DNA of 30,684 bases from Mnemiopsis leidyi (GCA_000226015.1 JH152993.1:22329-53012); one strand, 5' to 3'. Positions 9,178 through 19,479 are shown, counted from the stretch's first letter. Numbers and translations are program-made. Notes: a model not told the origin generated them from the letters alone.

Positions 9178-10544
9178 GAGGGCTTATTTTTAAGAAAATG
9201 GACTCGTTGAGATTTACTTGCAGCTTGTGTGTATATATTTAACTTGGTATATTTGATAATATTTTTATATCATTTGCGACTTGTCATTCGTTTACATTCA
9301 CATGATGTCATGTTTTCTTGTTCAAGCTGTCTTGTTGAAAGTAAGAAACTTCTGAAGCAGAAAGAAACTGATGCATGCTTGGTGAGCACGCGCGCGCCAA
9401 CTCCGAACGACATAAATGTATTACAAAAACGATGGGACATTGTTTTAACCGTTTTCACGCGCTGTATTTGCGCGGCTTTTGCTAGAAGTTTCTTACTTTA
9501 TCAATGGACATCTGTGGAACAGATCTGTTATGGTTACAAAATCTAGATTTCAAGGTCACTTAGGAAACGAAGATTTCCATGTTTGAAAATTCATTGAGTA
9601 ACTGATGATATATAACAACGAAACCATTAGGCATATGGCAAGCCGAGACTTCAAAGATGAAGCAAGGAAACATGTAAGCGAACAGAATCTTACAAAACCT
9701 GACCCTTAATGCCAACACAAGACACTCTGCTGCCCTTTCGGTTACTCATGAGAAATGACTGTTAACATGGATGAAGTGCAGTGAAGAAGGAAAAGTCAAC
9801 TTTTCCATCCCGAAAAAAAATAGAAATTTTTCCAAGAGTTAAAATACAGGTAAGGTCAATTTTCTTCTGTCAATCGCTACAACCATTTACTTCAATTGTT
9901 CACTATTAACTGCAAAGTTCTGCTCTTGAAGAAGAGCTGATTTAAAGCGAAACTTTGCCTTATTTGTTACATGAATCATCCTACCTTTTCAGATTTCTAA
10001 CTGATTGAAAAGCGATCAACTTATGATTGAGACGCCAAATTGGAAGAAAAAATACTTGTGAATGTGTAGTCAACTGCCATCTTGTTGACTGCCAAAAGAT
10101 AAAAAGGGACATTGAAATACTGTTAAAGTTGTGAAGTTCTTAGCATAATTTTCTCGATAGCATTTGTTTTATAAATCGTCGTCGGTTAGGCTAGACTTCT
10201 ATAGCGAGTAAAGTTTTGCCTTATCCACTGATGTTCATCAAAACGCTGTCACTTCTTATGAATCCATATCACTGTTTTCGTTTGAATTGTTAGATATTTT
10301 GGATGTGTCCCTATATCCTCTAAATCTGTGTACTTTTAGTAGTATAGAAGCTTGAATGCCGTATCTTCAATATATTGTAATATGTTGAGTCCAACTACAG
10401 TTAGGATTTCTGTTCATTCAAAACATATTCATTTCGCACAACAACAACCATAGTACGATTTGATGAGTGAATTATCTTAAGATTCCATTTCATAAGTGGT
10501 CCAACACACTCATTCAGTTGTAGTAATTCATAATTGCATGAAAT
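9178..10544. other. Intergenic region after CCT5
   Basis: This holds the CCT5 3' UTR and intergenic sequence. An ORF at 9229-9546 has no recognised similarity. The inverted repeat at 9338-9499 is described separately. The rest is AT-rich with no supported gene. Confidence 0.5.
9338..9499. repeat. Inverted repeat, 16-bp perfect arms
   Basis: AAAGTAAGAAACTTCT at 9338-9353 is the exact reverse complement of 9484-9499. The spacer of 130 bp is CpG-rich, with a CACGCGCGCGCC tract near 9388-9400. It may be a small foldback element; I saw no convincing target-site duplication. Confidence 0.5.
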
Positions 10545-10696
10545 GGTTACCGGACTATATGAAGACTGGACTGTATGAAGACAGGACTATATAAAGACCT
10601 TGTTAGGGGTAGAGTTAGGGTTAGGGTTAGACACGGATCGGGTGACACCATATAGCTTGTATTCATATAGTCCTGTCTTTATATAGTCCGGGAATC
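10545..10696. mobile_element. 152-bp MITE with 9-bp target-site duplication (MULE-like)
   Basis: The element is flanked by the direct repeat GCATGAAAT at 10536-10544 and 10697-10705. Its terminal inverted repeats match at 19 of the first 22 positions: GGTTACCGGACTATATGAAG at the left, GATTCCCGGACTATATAAAG at the reverse-complemented right. The left arm contains three tandem 16-bp units starting at 10552, 10568 and 10584 (GGACTATATGAAGACT and variants). The right arm has two inverted units (10658-10673, 10674-10689). The 9-bp duplication suggests the Mutator/MULE group, but there is no transposase to confirm this. Its ends resemble those of the 825-bp element at 16242-17066. Confidence 0.85.
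10602..10631 (+). repeat. Short telomere-like TTAGGG tract inside the MITE
   Basis: Two exact TTAGGG units (10615-10626) are flanked by imperfect ones (GTTAGGGGTAGAG before, TTAGAC after). It lies at the centre of the 152-bp element. It is therefore most simply part of that element and not a chromosome-end remnant. Confidence 0.6.
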
Positions 10697-10840
10697 GCAT
10701 GAAATATAACGATCCTCGTTTATTGTTGTATTGTATAAGCTATTTAAGAAATAAAGTTTACATTTCTGCTGATTGACAACCATTGCTAATATTAATCTAG
10801 GGGTATCCATATAAACATGAAATGAAAGCCCGATCTCGAT

Positions 10841-11818
10841 ATGTTTCCCTTTAGGACCCTCTGCAGAAATCCTGTTTTCCGCCCGAGCTGTCTTTTCTCT
10901 CAAACTGCCCTTAAATGTGGTGAAAGAAACGCGAATTTCTCTTGTCTGTCAAGATGCTCTTTAGCCAGAGATTCCCCAACGGCTGCAACCGAGAAATTGA
11001 AGTTTAACGATTATCCCAGAAACCTTATTCTGAAAAGACAATACTCAGATACACCGCCAGTGCGGCCAAGAAAAAGATTCAGTTTGGTTGTAAAAACTTT
11101 AAAAGAATATGGACCAGTGTTCCTCATATTTCATACATGCACTTCCATCTTGACTGTAACTGTGTTTTATATCCTAGTCTCTCGGTACGTTACCCAGACT
11201 TCATTTTAAAGTGATTATTCTCATAGACCTAATCTATCAGATCCTGATATCTTTAAAATAGTTAAACGTGGTGATGTTTTTGTATTTGTGATATTGACAG
11301 AAAAATATTTCAGGGATTTTGATGTTTCAGTAATGCTTTCATTCGCCGAGAACTACATCAACGTAGAGAATATCTTATCTAAAGCAGGGTACAGCAAAGC
11401 TGACATCCTCTCGCCTACTTCATCAAACGCAACAAGCGGCATTATCGCACTGCTCCTTTACAAACTCACTTCGCCCCTCAGACTTATCCTTGACTCGATC
11501 ATGGTCCCTGTGTTGGTCAGGAATCTGCGTTACATGGGGATCATGCAGCCCGAAACCGCCGTTGACAACACCACACTTGCTAGGATTGAACAGAGAATCG
11601 AGGAGTTTGAAAATAAATACGATGAGCTTGATCTTGAGCCTGCGGTTAATGTTATAAGGAGGAGGGTAGCGAAGAGAAACGAGCGAAGGAGGCGACAGAT
11701 GGAAAAGTATGCAGAAACCCAGAGAAAGTTTGGTAAGAAGTACATAGAGACTCAAAGGAAGATTGATAAAGTTTTTAAGAAAAAGAAGGACGCTGCGGAG
11801 GGTAAAGGGATCAAGTGA
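10841..11818 (+). CDS. FAM210-like mitochondrial protein (DUF1279), 2 exons
   Basis: The exons are 10841-11184 and 11314-11818, joined by a phase-2 intron (CTCG|GTACGT ... TTTCAG|GGAT) to give 282 aa. The family consists of DUF1279 mitochondrial membrane proteins; vertebrate FAM210A acts in mitochondrial translation and muscle and bone upkeep. The N-terminal 80 residues are rich in Arg, Ser and Cys and poor in acidic residues, as in a mitochondrial presequence. KEYGPVFLIFHTCTSILTVTVFYILVS (about 88-114) matches the conserved start of the domain and a membrane helix. A second hydrophobic stretch (SGIIALLLYKL...) follows. The C-terminus is a highly charged coiled coil with repeated ETQRK motifs, as in FAM210A. 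I cannot tell A from B type; length and coiled coil favour A. The ATG lies next to a CCCTTTAG, so the 5' end is slightly uncertain. Confidence 0.85.
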
Positions 11819-13766
11819 GAATCAAATAGCTTAGGATCTTGAAAGCCGCTAGGATTGAATTTGTAATGAATCAAAGATTGTAGCCGAGTGATTACTTCTA
11901 TTGGAGATAAAAGCATATATCAAATTTAAAAGTCGGGCCAAAAATTGATGTTGTGGTCAATTATGTTGATTTAAGCGTTATCCGATTAACAGTAGATTTC
12001 TTGATTCATTCGACATACTTTGCTCTTTGTTGCAAAGTCCAATAGAATGGAAACTGGGCTGAATTAACCAAATTTTCCCCTAAATTTCTAGAATTGCATT
12101 TTCGATAATTTTCGTGTTGTCCCTGATGTTTTTTAGATTTTTTAATGATGAAGATGGTTTATATCTATGTTATCTGGCAACGTGATTTCGTCTTTGCGAT
12201 TCAAACTCGTCCTTTGACTTGATAGTCTAAGTTTCCGTTTTAGAAAATTGGTCTGTAATGTATTCTATTCCAATAACCCTCGCATTCTAGCGATCGGAGA
12301 GAATGTTCTATGTTCATTTTTGATTCTTTATGCCAATATGTTTTACCTTTATCATTGGCGGAGTAAAACTGATTTAATGTTCAATTCAATTCAATTACAT
12401 AATCTTTCTGTAGGATATAGTTAAAAATATACTCTAGATCAAAAAGTAAAAACTTTATGTAGATAAGGTTGAATCTAGAGAAGAGAGTTTTGTATTTATT
12501 GAAGTAGTGTCTGTACTTCTTTAATAGTGATAATTTCAAATTTTTGATCGACATTAACATTTTTTAAATGATATCAATAGTTTGATTTTCATCTCAAAGA
12601 TTGCCAATTAAAAAACAGAGTAATGCGACCAAAGGTATCACTAAAGTACCAGAAATAAGAAGTCTATATGTTATAACACTCTCTTGATATATAATCATTA
12701 TAAATGATTTATAAAGTTGTATTCCATGAATTATTTGCTAAATTGCCGAATTGCACCGCTTCAAGTGAAGTTATCCTGACAAAGGACACGTGTACACGTT
12801 GATCCACCTACATCTATTCAGGGTCAAATTATTCCGGAAACTACTAGAAGATTCAACAAAGGGTAACCTCATCGTTCCTCCCTATGAGATTGACTGTAAC
12901 AGGATGTGATCATTGTGATTCTTCGAGACTGGACATCACATGCAAGCTAGCTCGATTGCAACTGTGAGTCATGGTTTTTCTCCTCGATAAAATTGTTCTT
13001 GTAAATGATAATGATATAGATAATTCAAGTAGACACAATCTGAGTGATTGGTGGCTTCAAATTAAGAAATTTCCTGCACACGCCGCAATGTAGAAAATAA
13101 ATTTGTTTCATCTATGGGTCGAATGATTACCATTAAATCGATAGTACGCCAGAAGCCTGTTCGTTACTATTGGTAATTGGTTACTTTTTTGAAGTTTGAC
13201 AAGATCAAGACTCATGTTTCATTTCAAGCTACATGAACTCTGAACTATGACGTCAACCTAATTGATTGTCTAGAATTCCTGTCATTCTCAGTTTAGCTCT
13301 TTTATCGAACGGCTAGCGTAAATGGTAAATCCTTGTTCAGTCAGACTAAGAATAATTACAATGTTCTGGTGACAATTGTAGTTTGCAGTTGCAGTGATTT
13401 TCGTTTTCGCAGTACAAGCAGAATTTTACAGCAAGAAAGAGCTGTCAATAATATTACCCCTACAGTTAAAGGCTATTTTGTGAAGGGGTCACAAATTTTG
13501 ACTAATGAGAGGCTAGAAAACATTTCTTTCTAGCTTCTGATTGATTACAATTTGCGACCCCTCCCAAAATACCTCCCTCTGTTATTCTTACGTCATTAAA
13601 TCTTTTGTTTCCAAGGTTAACCTGGTATATTCATGAAATCAGACAACCATCACGTTACGACCGACTCAATTTGACCAATAAGCTTGGGAGTGTTTGTTTC
13701 CTGCTCTCTGAGACCATCTCCAAGTAAAGAAGTGAACAAGCGGTCTTCTCAGTCTGACAGAGAGAC
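11819..13766. other. Intergenic region, no gene seen
   Basis: This AT-rich sequence separates the FAM210-like gene from the GPCR. An ORF at 13333-13533 has no recognisable features. The 3' UTR of the former and the 5' UTR of the latter must lie here. One CACGTG occurs at 12787. No repeat family was recognised. Confidence 0.5.
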
Positions 13767-15230
13767 ATGTCGGCGGTAACCAGCTCTGTTAACTACACCA
13801 TAGTACAAGAAGAGAACGAACTATCTCTAACTCTGAACAGTACCGGACACGCCCTACTAGGTGGCGTTTCCATCATGATCTCTGTCATCGCCAGTCTCCT
13901 AAACCTCCTCCTAGTTAGACTCCTCTCCAAGGACTTCTCCTTCGAGGAATCTAACGGTTACACCAAGCTCCTACTAGCTCTGGTCAGCGCTGATACAGTT
14001 GAAATGGCCGTGGTGGGTATACCCGTTGGAGTAAACTTGTGGCAAGAAGGGAGAGCTCTTCTTAACAGCAGCTTGTGTGCCCTAAGTGGAGGGGTCCACT
14101 TCATCTCTGATAAAGGCTCTGTCCTGATACTGCTGGTTCTGGGGTTTGTCCGGCTGAGAGCCATGAGAAAAAGTGTTCCGCCCAGTAAGAGCGATGAGCT
14201 CGTTAGTAGATTATCCGGTGCGACATTTGTAGTTGTCCTGGTCCTGACAGGACTGTCCTACGCTCTGATACCGTTCCCGAACCTCGAGTACAGCTACAGT
14301 GAGCGGTACTACTTCTGTATGTGGGGGGAGGTGAGAGCGGGGGATCAGGAGAGCTGGACCAGTCTGACTCACGAGCTGTACTGGGCTCTAGGTTTCCTGG
14401 TTCCTCACTTGGCCATGTCTGGTGGTATAGCTCTCCTAACGTGGCACTGTGTAGGGTATGTCAGTGATCCTGATACTTGTAAGTCCCAGGTGTTCCTCCA
14501 GGCAGTGAGGCAAGGAGATGGTTGTCAGCAGGAGCAGGCCAGGTCAGGTCGACAGAGCGTCAGGATGTTGGAGTACGTCTACAGAACCCAGCCTGATGAT
14601 ACTACCTCCTCTATCCGTAGCTGCAATACTCCCACCAACTCTCGTTCTCCACACCAGTCTACTTTAGCCGCTGAGGAGACAGAGAAACTTGCCGTCGCTG
14701 GGGCTCGAACTCCCAACCTCAACAAAACAAACAAGATCCCCCGCACACCCGGTTCTATCCGCACTAACTTCATACCCCCTCCCCCACCCAATCAAGACGA
14801 CAGTTCCAGAGCTAGAAAGTTAAACCCCTCCCCTCCGTCCACCTCAACTGGAGCGTCCAGATCTTCAGGAACCAGTCAGATAAAAAGTCGGGTGTTCGAC
14901 ACGGAGGAGATGGATGAGAGACGAACCATGAGCAAATCTCGGGGATCAGACGAGAGTTTACAGTTGAGACTGAGCGTTCTCAACAGGAAGAGGTTTATAG
15001 AGGGACACAAGACTGTCTGTATACTCCTGGTGGTCTACACCGTCCTGAACCTCCCCCGCTGGATCACCTTGCTGTTGGAGTTTGTGTTGAGGTTAGGGTT
15101 CCAGAGGTTCGCTAACGGGTTGTTGGTCCTGTTGTGTGCTATCCTAAGTACCTTCCTCCGGTGTGCTCTTACTACTGGGGTACTCTGGTGGAGAATCATA
15201 AGTGTTCGACATATCATCGGGGAACCTTGA
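13767..15230 (+). CDS. Rhodopsin-like (class A) G protein-coupled receptor, orphan, intronless
   Basis: A 487-aa membrane receptor with seven hydrophobic segments at about 29-53, 66-90, 105-129, 150-170, 200-231, 414-440 and 446-475. The N-terminus is short, with N-glycosylation sequons at N9 and N24. Class A features are visible: N46 in TM1, LALVSAD in TM2, C104 before TM3 paired with C184 in the second extracellular loop, P213 in TM5, and VYTVLNLPRW in TM6 in place of the CWxP motif. The DRY motif is degenerate (FVRLRA), and TM7 lacks NPxxY and the opsin lysine. The third intracellular loop is about 180 residues, rich in Ser, Thr, Pro and Arg, with a poly-Pro run at 337-341. The signal is probably G-protein or arrestin coupling, but ligand and subfamily cannot be named. 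The ATG lies just after CAG-rich sequence, and the coding region is GC-rich compared with its flanks. Confidence 0.85.
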   Translation: MSAVTSSVNYTIVQEENELSLTLNSTGHALLGGVSIMISVIASLLNLLLVRLLSKDFSFEESNGYTKLLLALVSADTVEMAVVGIPVGVNLWQEGRALLNSSLCALSGGVHFISDKGSVLILLVLGFVRLRAMRKSVPPSKSDELVSRLSGATFVVVLVLTGLSYALIPFPNLEYSYSERYYFCMWGEVRAGDQESWTSLTHELYWALGFLVPHLAMSGGIALLTWHCVGYVSDPDTCKSQVFLQAVRQGDGCQQEQARSGRQSVRMLEYVYRTQPDDTTSSIRSCNTPTNSRSPHQSTLAAEETEKLAVAGARTPNLNKTNKIPRTPGSIRTNFIPPPPPNQDDSSRARKLNPSPPSTSTGASRSSGTSQIKSRVFDTEEMDERRTMSKSRGSDESLQLRLSVLNRKRFIEGHKTVCILLVVYTVLNLPRWITLLLEFVLRLGFQRFANGLLVLLCAILSTFLRCALTTGVLWWRIISVRHIIGEP

Positions 15231-16232
15231 TACTTCTGTGTGACCGCAATGGTTACACATTACTGTTTGATATGGAAATGTGGACCACTATTGATTCTTT
15301 ATTTAAAAGCAACTCTTGGTTCATGAGTATAAGGTGACGAAACTCGGATCTCGGACGCGAAATTTAATGATATGTTCAGAAACGAATCGGGCATTAACTC
15401 TACAACTACATATATGATAAAATTGCAATATATTTTTTGTAATTGCAGTGCAGTATAACCCAGCAAATGTTGGACTGTGTAATGATATTAAGAAGTTTTA
15501 ATATCCATTTTATTTACGTTCATGAAAAAAACCAAATTTGTAGCTTTCGTAAGATGGCGGAAAAAAATGTGCCCAGTAATTAGTGTTGTCCCCCGATGCA
15601 GTGAGCTAAAATTAAAGAAAGGCGTATATTTGAACAACCTTGATTATGCAGTTAATTGGCAAATTATTTTGATTGCTGACATCAGTATTCTTTACGCGTG
15701 ACTATGGCAACGAATTTTGTTTATTTTGACCCGAGAACTTAATATTGTACTTAATTTAATCTTATTTTATCTCAAGCATTGATAAGTGTTTGCATTGTGC
15801 ACTGTTCTCATAAGTTGCTTATTGTTGACAATAAAAGTCGTATCACATAGCCGTGCTTACTTCTCATTGTCTGCAATATTACCCTTTTTCTAGCTCCACA
15901 CTGAAAGTGAAGGGTCTGAATTTCAACTGTTTTTTAATTTTATCAAGTACCTCCTTCAAGTTTCGTTGACAAAATTATCTCTACAATAACTCGACAGTAA
16001 ACTGTTTTTGCAACAGGTTTGAAGGAGACTTATAACCTACAGTAGAGAGTTGGGCATGAGTGGACAGAGCAGCTGCTGAAAATACTATTACTAACTACCT
16101 GTCTTTGTAAACTACGTGAGTTTTTTATATTTTTCAATTCTCTTCAAATCATCATAACTAACTCGCATCAGCAAAAATTCGCCTTAGTCACCCATTAACA
16201 CCATCAACCATGTGGACGTGGCAGTTCAACTG
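15231..16232. other. GPCR 3' UTR and intergenic sequence
   Basis: No coding sequence is recognised. The sequence is AT-rich, with a canonical poly(A) signal at 15830. Beyond about 15860 there is nothing I can identify before the transposon at 16242. Confidence 0.5.
15830..15835 (+). terminator. Likely polyadenylation signal of the GPCR
   Basis: AATAAA occurs about 600 nt after the GPCR stop codon, followed by a GT-containing stretch. It is the first canonical signal seen downstream of the gene. Confidence 0.45.
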
Positions 16233-16316
16233 CAATTTCGAGGTAAACGGACTGTACCGCGACACGGACTGTACCGCGACACTTGATATTCCGCGACAGA
16301 TGTTGTCAGGGAGCTT

Positions 16317-16372
16317 TGTCGCGGAACAGTCCACTCAACAGACACTACCGCGACACGGACTAAACCGCGACA
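16317..16372. repeat. 56-bp hairpin unit, copy 1
   Basis: The unit starts TGTCGCGG and ends CCGCGACA, with ACAGTCC and GGACT as inner complementary blocks, so it can fold on itself. The middle carries CAACAGACACTACCGCGACA. It recurs at 16386-16441 and 16946-17001. Confidence 0.75.
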
Positions 16373-16385
16373 ATCTAATTTACAT

Positions 16386-16441
16386 TGTCGCGGAACAGTC
16401 CGCTCAACAGACACTACCGCGACAGGGACTGAACCGCGACA
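16386..16441. repeat. 56-bp hairpin unit, copy 2
   Basis: Same length and layout as copy 1, with a few substitutions (GCTCAACAG instead of ACTCAACAG, CAGGGACTGAA instead of CACGGACTAAA). It is separated from copy 1 by 13 bp. Confidence 0.75.
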
Positions 16442-16945
16442 GTTCTACCCTTTCTACCCTTTAACCGCGACACTAATTAGATAACATTAGGTGATCGAAA
16501 CATCCTAGCATGAACATTATTTGTACACCTATGAGTACGACGCTGCATTATGTGCCCTAAATTAACTCAATTAATTTCACTAAGTCCAATTTCACTAAGT
16601 CCAATTTCAACTTAATTATTCTTTATTAAATGTCAGTTGAACTTTATGTTCTTTTATACATGTTCAGCTTGTGAACTTGTTATCCCAATCAGTGATCATG
16701 AGAACATAACAGGGTCACGTCACGATGACTTACAGCACGCTTGCACACTTTATGCGGTCATGCGATCCCTCAGTTAAGCAATACGGGCTCACGGTATGAG
16801 TCACAAGAAAAGCTCCCTTACTCAGTGAATCAATATATCGCAGAAAACCGACCATTCAATTACCTTTATTAAATACAAGTACCAATCAGCAGTGAAATTA
16901 ATGCTGCTGACTTTAAATCAAATTAGAATTGAAATAGGAAAAATT

Positions 16946-17001
16946 TGTCGCGGTACAGTCCGCTCAACAGACACTACCGCGACAGGGACTGAACCGCGAC
17001 A
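16946..17001. repeat. 56-bp hairpin unit, copy 3
   Basis: Nearly identical to copy 2 (TGTCGCGGTACAG instead of TGTCGCGGAACAG) and in the same orientation, although it lies at the opposite end of the element. This unit was therefore duplicated directly, while the outer termini are inverted. Confidence 0.75.
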
Positions 17002-17075
17002 AGCCTAACTATTGTCGCTCAAAACCTGTCGCGGTACAGTCCGTGTCGCGGTACAGTCCGTGAATCCAATTTCGA

Positions 17076-18368
17076 TCTGTAGTTATTATGGCTACCACTA
17101 GGTGAAATTCATGTTCATGTCTCGTGTGTTAGCATTATAAAACTAAAAACCGTTGTTATAGCCAAAGGTTGAGTTGACCGAAATTATCGAGTAGTGTTTT
17201 ATTTCGTCGCTGGCAGCTGGTAAATACTCCACCTGTCCCCGGATCTGTCCCTGGTCAGCGCCAGTTTGGAGCTACGGCACTTTCCAGGACATTGGTCTCG
17301 AGCACGTGACACGTGATCTATTGCGCGCAGTGATCGTGTCACGTGACATGCTGCACGTGCAAACACAATTGACACGTGACATTGACCACCGCCCTTGTTC
17401 AGTTGACGTAGGGCAGCTTGGTGCTGTGTGAGCAGTGCCACTACTGACCCCCTTCTGGACAAAATTAACGAGGCTAGCTTGCTCTTCGTCTCACACAATG
17501 ATCCCTGGTCGATACGTACGATAGCGATGTCAGATGTTAATTCTGCCGGTTATGAGGCCTGGTAGTCTTACTCTCAGACCTTAGTTTATCAATTTTGTAA
17601 TTAATTTCTTCGGCAGAGGAATCATTTTTTAAATTTGGAGGCTGGCTTAGAAATATGGAGCATTCAACTTTATAGCTTTCGCTCAGAGTTTAAGGCTAAA
17701 GATGTGCATATGATCTAGTACCTTTATTCACGTGGGTGAATGATCCAAAATCTTTCATAGAAAATAAACTTTCAAAAAGATGTGTGTTTTCTGGTTAATA
17801 TAGCCTCAACTCCGCGAAAAATTAAAAAAGAAACCTTTTAAGCTGAAAGGGTTTGTTGTTACTCGGAAGGACGGGTCTTGGGATGCAGCATGCACGTGTT
17901 TACTACAGATTATGTGCGATGTAATTATCATAGTACTAGAATCGCAGGCCACAATCTACTAGTACTAGAATTTCTAGTCGAAATTTCTTACTGCCACAGC
18001 CACGTGTCGATATAGAGGGACTAAAGGTTGCTTTACACGCAGTGTCCCGTGTTGGAATTACAGAGTAAATAGCCGATAGCAAATCGGCTGTTTGGTAGAT
18101 CACTGACCGGCTATCAGCCGTCTATAAGGTACCATGTTTCTTCCAGCAAAAGGTTGAACTACTAGTAATATACTAAAATTTTGATCTAGTAACAACTATA
18201 AGTTCTAAGTATCAACTACAAGAACTTACATTTTATTGCAATTTCTTGGATGTATCAACATTACTCATTGCATTGGCTCGACAGTCGACCTAAGTTTGTT
18301 ATTGTTGCCTGAACTTGAAGGGCCGCAACGTGAGGCTTTGTACTAATGTAGTGAAAAAATAGGATATT
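17076..18368. other. Gene-free region with E-box cluster
   Basis: No gene is supported. The tight CACGTG cluster at 17303-17378 is listed separately; further copies lie at 17729, 17893 and 18001. A palindromic GCCGATAGCAAATCGGC lies near 18071. A minus-strand ORF at 17199-17498 has no recognisable features. Confidence 0.45.
17303..17378. promoter_or_regulatory. Cluster of five CACGTG E-boxes in 76 bp
   Basis: CACGTG occurs at 17303, 17310, 17340, 17354 and 17373. Copies at 17310, 17340 and 17373 are in CACGTGA(C/T) context, and 17338-17347 is a full GTCACGTGAC. This is the core bound by bHLH-leucine-zipper factors such as USF, MITF/TFE and MYC/MAX. No adjacent gene start is evident, so an enhancer role is an inference. 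Confidence 0.5.
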
Positions 18369-18530
18369 ATTTCGGCCGATACCAGGCCAATACCAGGTCT
18401 GTTTCCTGCTGATACCAGTCCCGTATCAGGCCTATAATAACTGGCCAATACAAGGCCCGTATCAGGCCAATGCCAAGCCCATAAATCAAGTCTATAAACG
18501 GCATATAGCCGGCCTATATCAGGCAAAACG
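18369..18530. repeat. Degenerate GGCC-rich tandem repeat
   Basis: A short unit of the form GGCCAATACCAGGCCCGTAT recurs with many substitutions, for example around 18376-18400, 18415-18440 and 18442-18470. The unit length is irregular, roughly 24-30 bp. The minus-strand ORF across it is a by-product of the repeat. Confidence 0.55.
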
Positions 18531-19479
18531 GGGAGTGAACGGAAGATTCCAGGCGTTTATGGGTTTCGAAATGTTTACCAACTGCATGTTTTCTGCTTTT
18601 GGTGAACTTGCAATTCTTCATTTTGCGGTTTTATCTTCGTGATAACTAGTCAAATGCATTTTAATTTTTCTAAAGTTTCTTCGCATGCGAGGAGTAATTT
18701 ATTTATAAGACTATATTGAACCATCAACATTCTTAAGATCAAGAGGGAGAGGTAAAAACAGCTGTGCACCTTTCCATTCTGAAACCCAGGAAACAATTGC
18801 TAACGACGAGCTCTATCATCAGAGGTCGATACTAAATAGTAAGAGAGAGCCTGCCTCTGAGCCACATCGGCTAACTTGATAATTCTCAATAAAACTGACA
18901 TGCCAGGAAAATGAACTTACAATACCATCTACTGAAGATCTAAGTCTAAATTCATCGTCTGGTGTTGACAAAAGTTCAATAAAAGTCCCCTCCAAGCTTC
19001 ACTATTTCGTAGAAATTTTGACAATTCTCTCCTTTTTGTTTTTGAAGTAGAGAGACTACGTCTGTTGGATAGCGAACTTTCTAACGCTCTGTTGATCTGT
19101 AACGAGCTTTTGTAACGAGCTAACGTCCCACACCTGTTACAGACCACTGAGTGCTTCTCAAGATTTACTGGCACTCTGTCTCATAGCAGCTCTGTAACAT
19201 AAACTCATTGAGCAGATCCAGATTTCTTGAAATATTTTCCTGAAAACCTGATGTTTTCTTCATCAGCAGCAGCTGGAGTGGGTATCACGTGTTATCCTTT
19301 GATAAGTCATGTGACGTGTCGAATGTGTTTGTTACTTTGGTAATGGCTGCCAAAAATAACATACGAAATAGTGAACTTCTCTACCCTTCAATTTTTTGAA
19401 TTTCCAAACAGCTGCCATATTTCTTGATCTTTTGATTGTCTGGAGCAGATGATCAATTATACGACTAACAGAGGGGTCT
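18531..19479. other. Gene-free region, nothing recognised
   Basis: A minus-strand ORF at 18929-19174 has no known features and a stop just before a GTAAGT on that strand. One CACGTG lies at 19286. I see no gene or repeat family here. Confidence 0.4.

Larger units (their letters stand above)
16242..17066. mobile_element. 825-bp MITE with 9-bp target-site duplication and CCGCGACA repeats
   Basis: The flanking direct repeat CAATTTCGA occurs at 16233-16241 and 17067-17075. The terminal inverted repeats are 35 bp perfect (16247-16281 against 17027-17061). Each consists of two tandem copies of ACGGACTGTACCGCGAC, preceded at the tips by GGTAA and GATTC. About 15 copies of CCGCGACA or its complement are spread over both ends, while the 500-bp core is AT-rich. 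There is no transposase frame; an ORF at 16210-16464 simply runs through the repeats. Tips and target size match the 152-bp element at 10545-10696, so both probably belong to one MULE-like family. Confidence 0.85.

Noticed and set aside
9229..9546. 105-codon frame downstream of CCT5
   Set aside because: There is no similarity to known proteins, and it spans the inverted repeat at 9338-9499. It most likely lies in the CCT5 3' UTR.
14699..14722. tRNA T-arm-like sequence (minus-strand GTTCGAGCC)
   Set aside because: It lies inside the GPCR coding sequence with no A box or acceptor stem at the right distance.
16210..16464. 84-codon frame at the left end of the 825-bp MITE
   Set aside because: It begins outside the element and runs through its terminal repeats; the peptide only reflects the CCGCGACA repeats.
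17199..17498. 99-codon minus-strand frame
   Set aside because: It has no recognisable domain, and it runs through the palindromic E-box cluster, which explains an open frame on either strand.
18929..19174. 81-codon minus-strand frame followed by a GTAAGT donor-like site
   Set aside because: The frame stops before the donor, and no partner exon or known motif was found.
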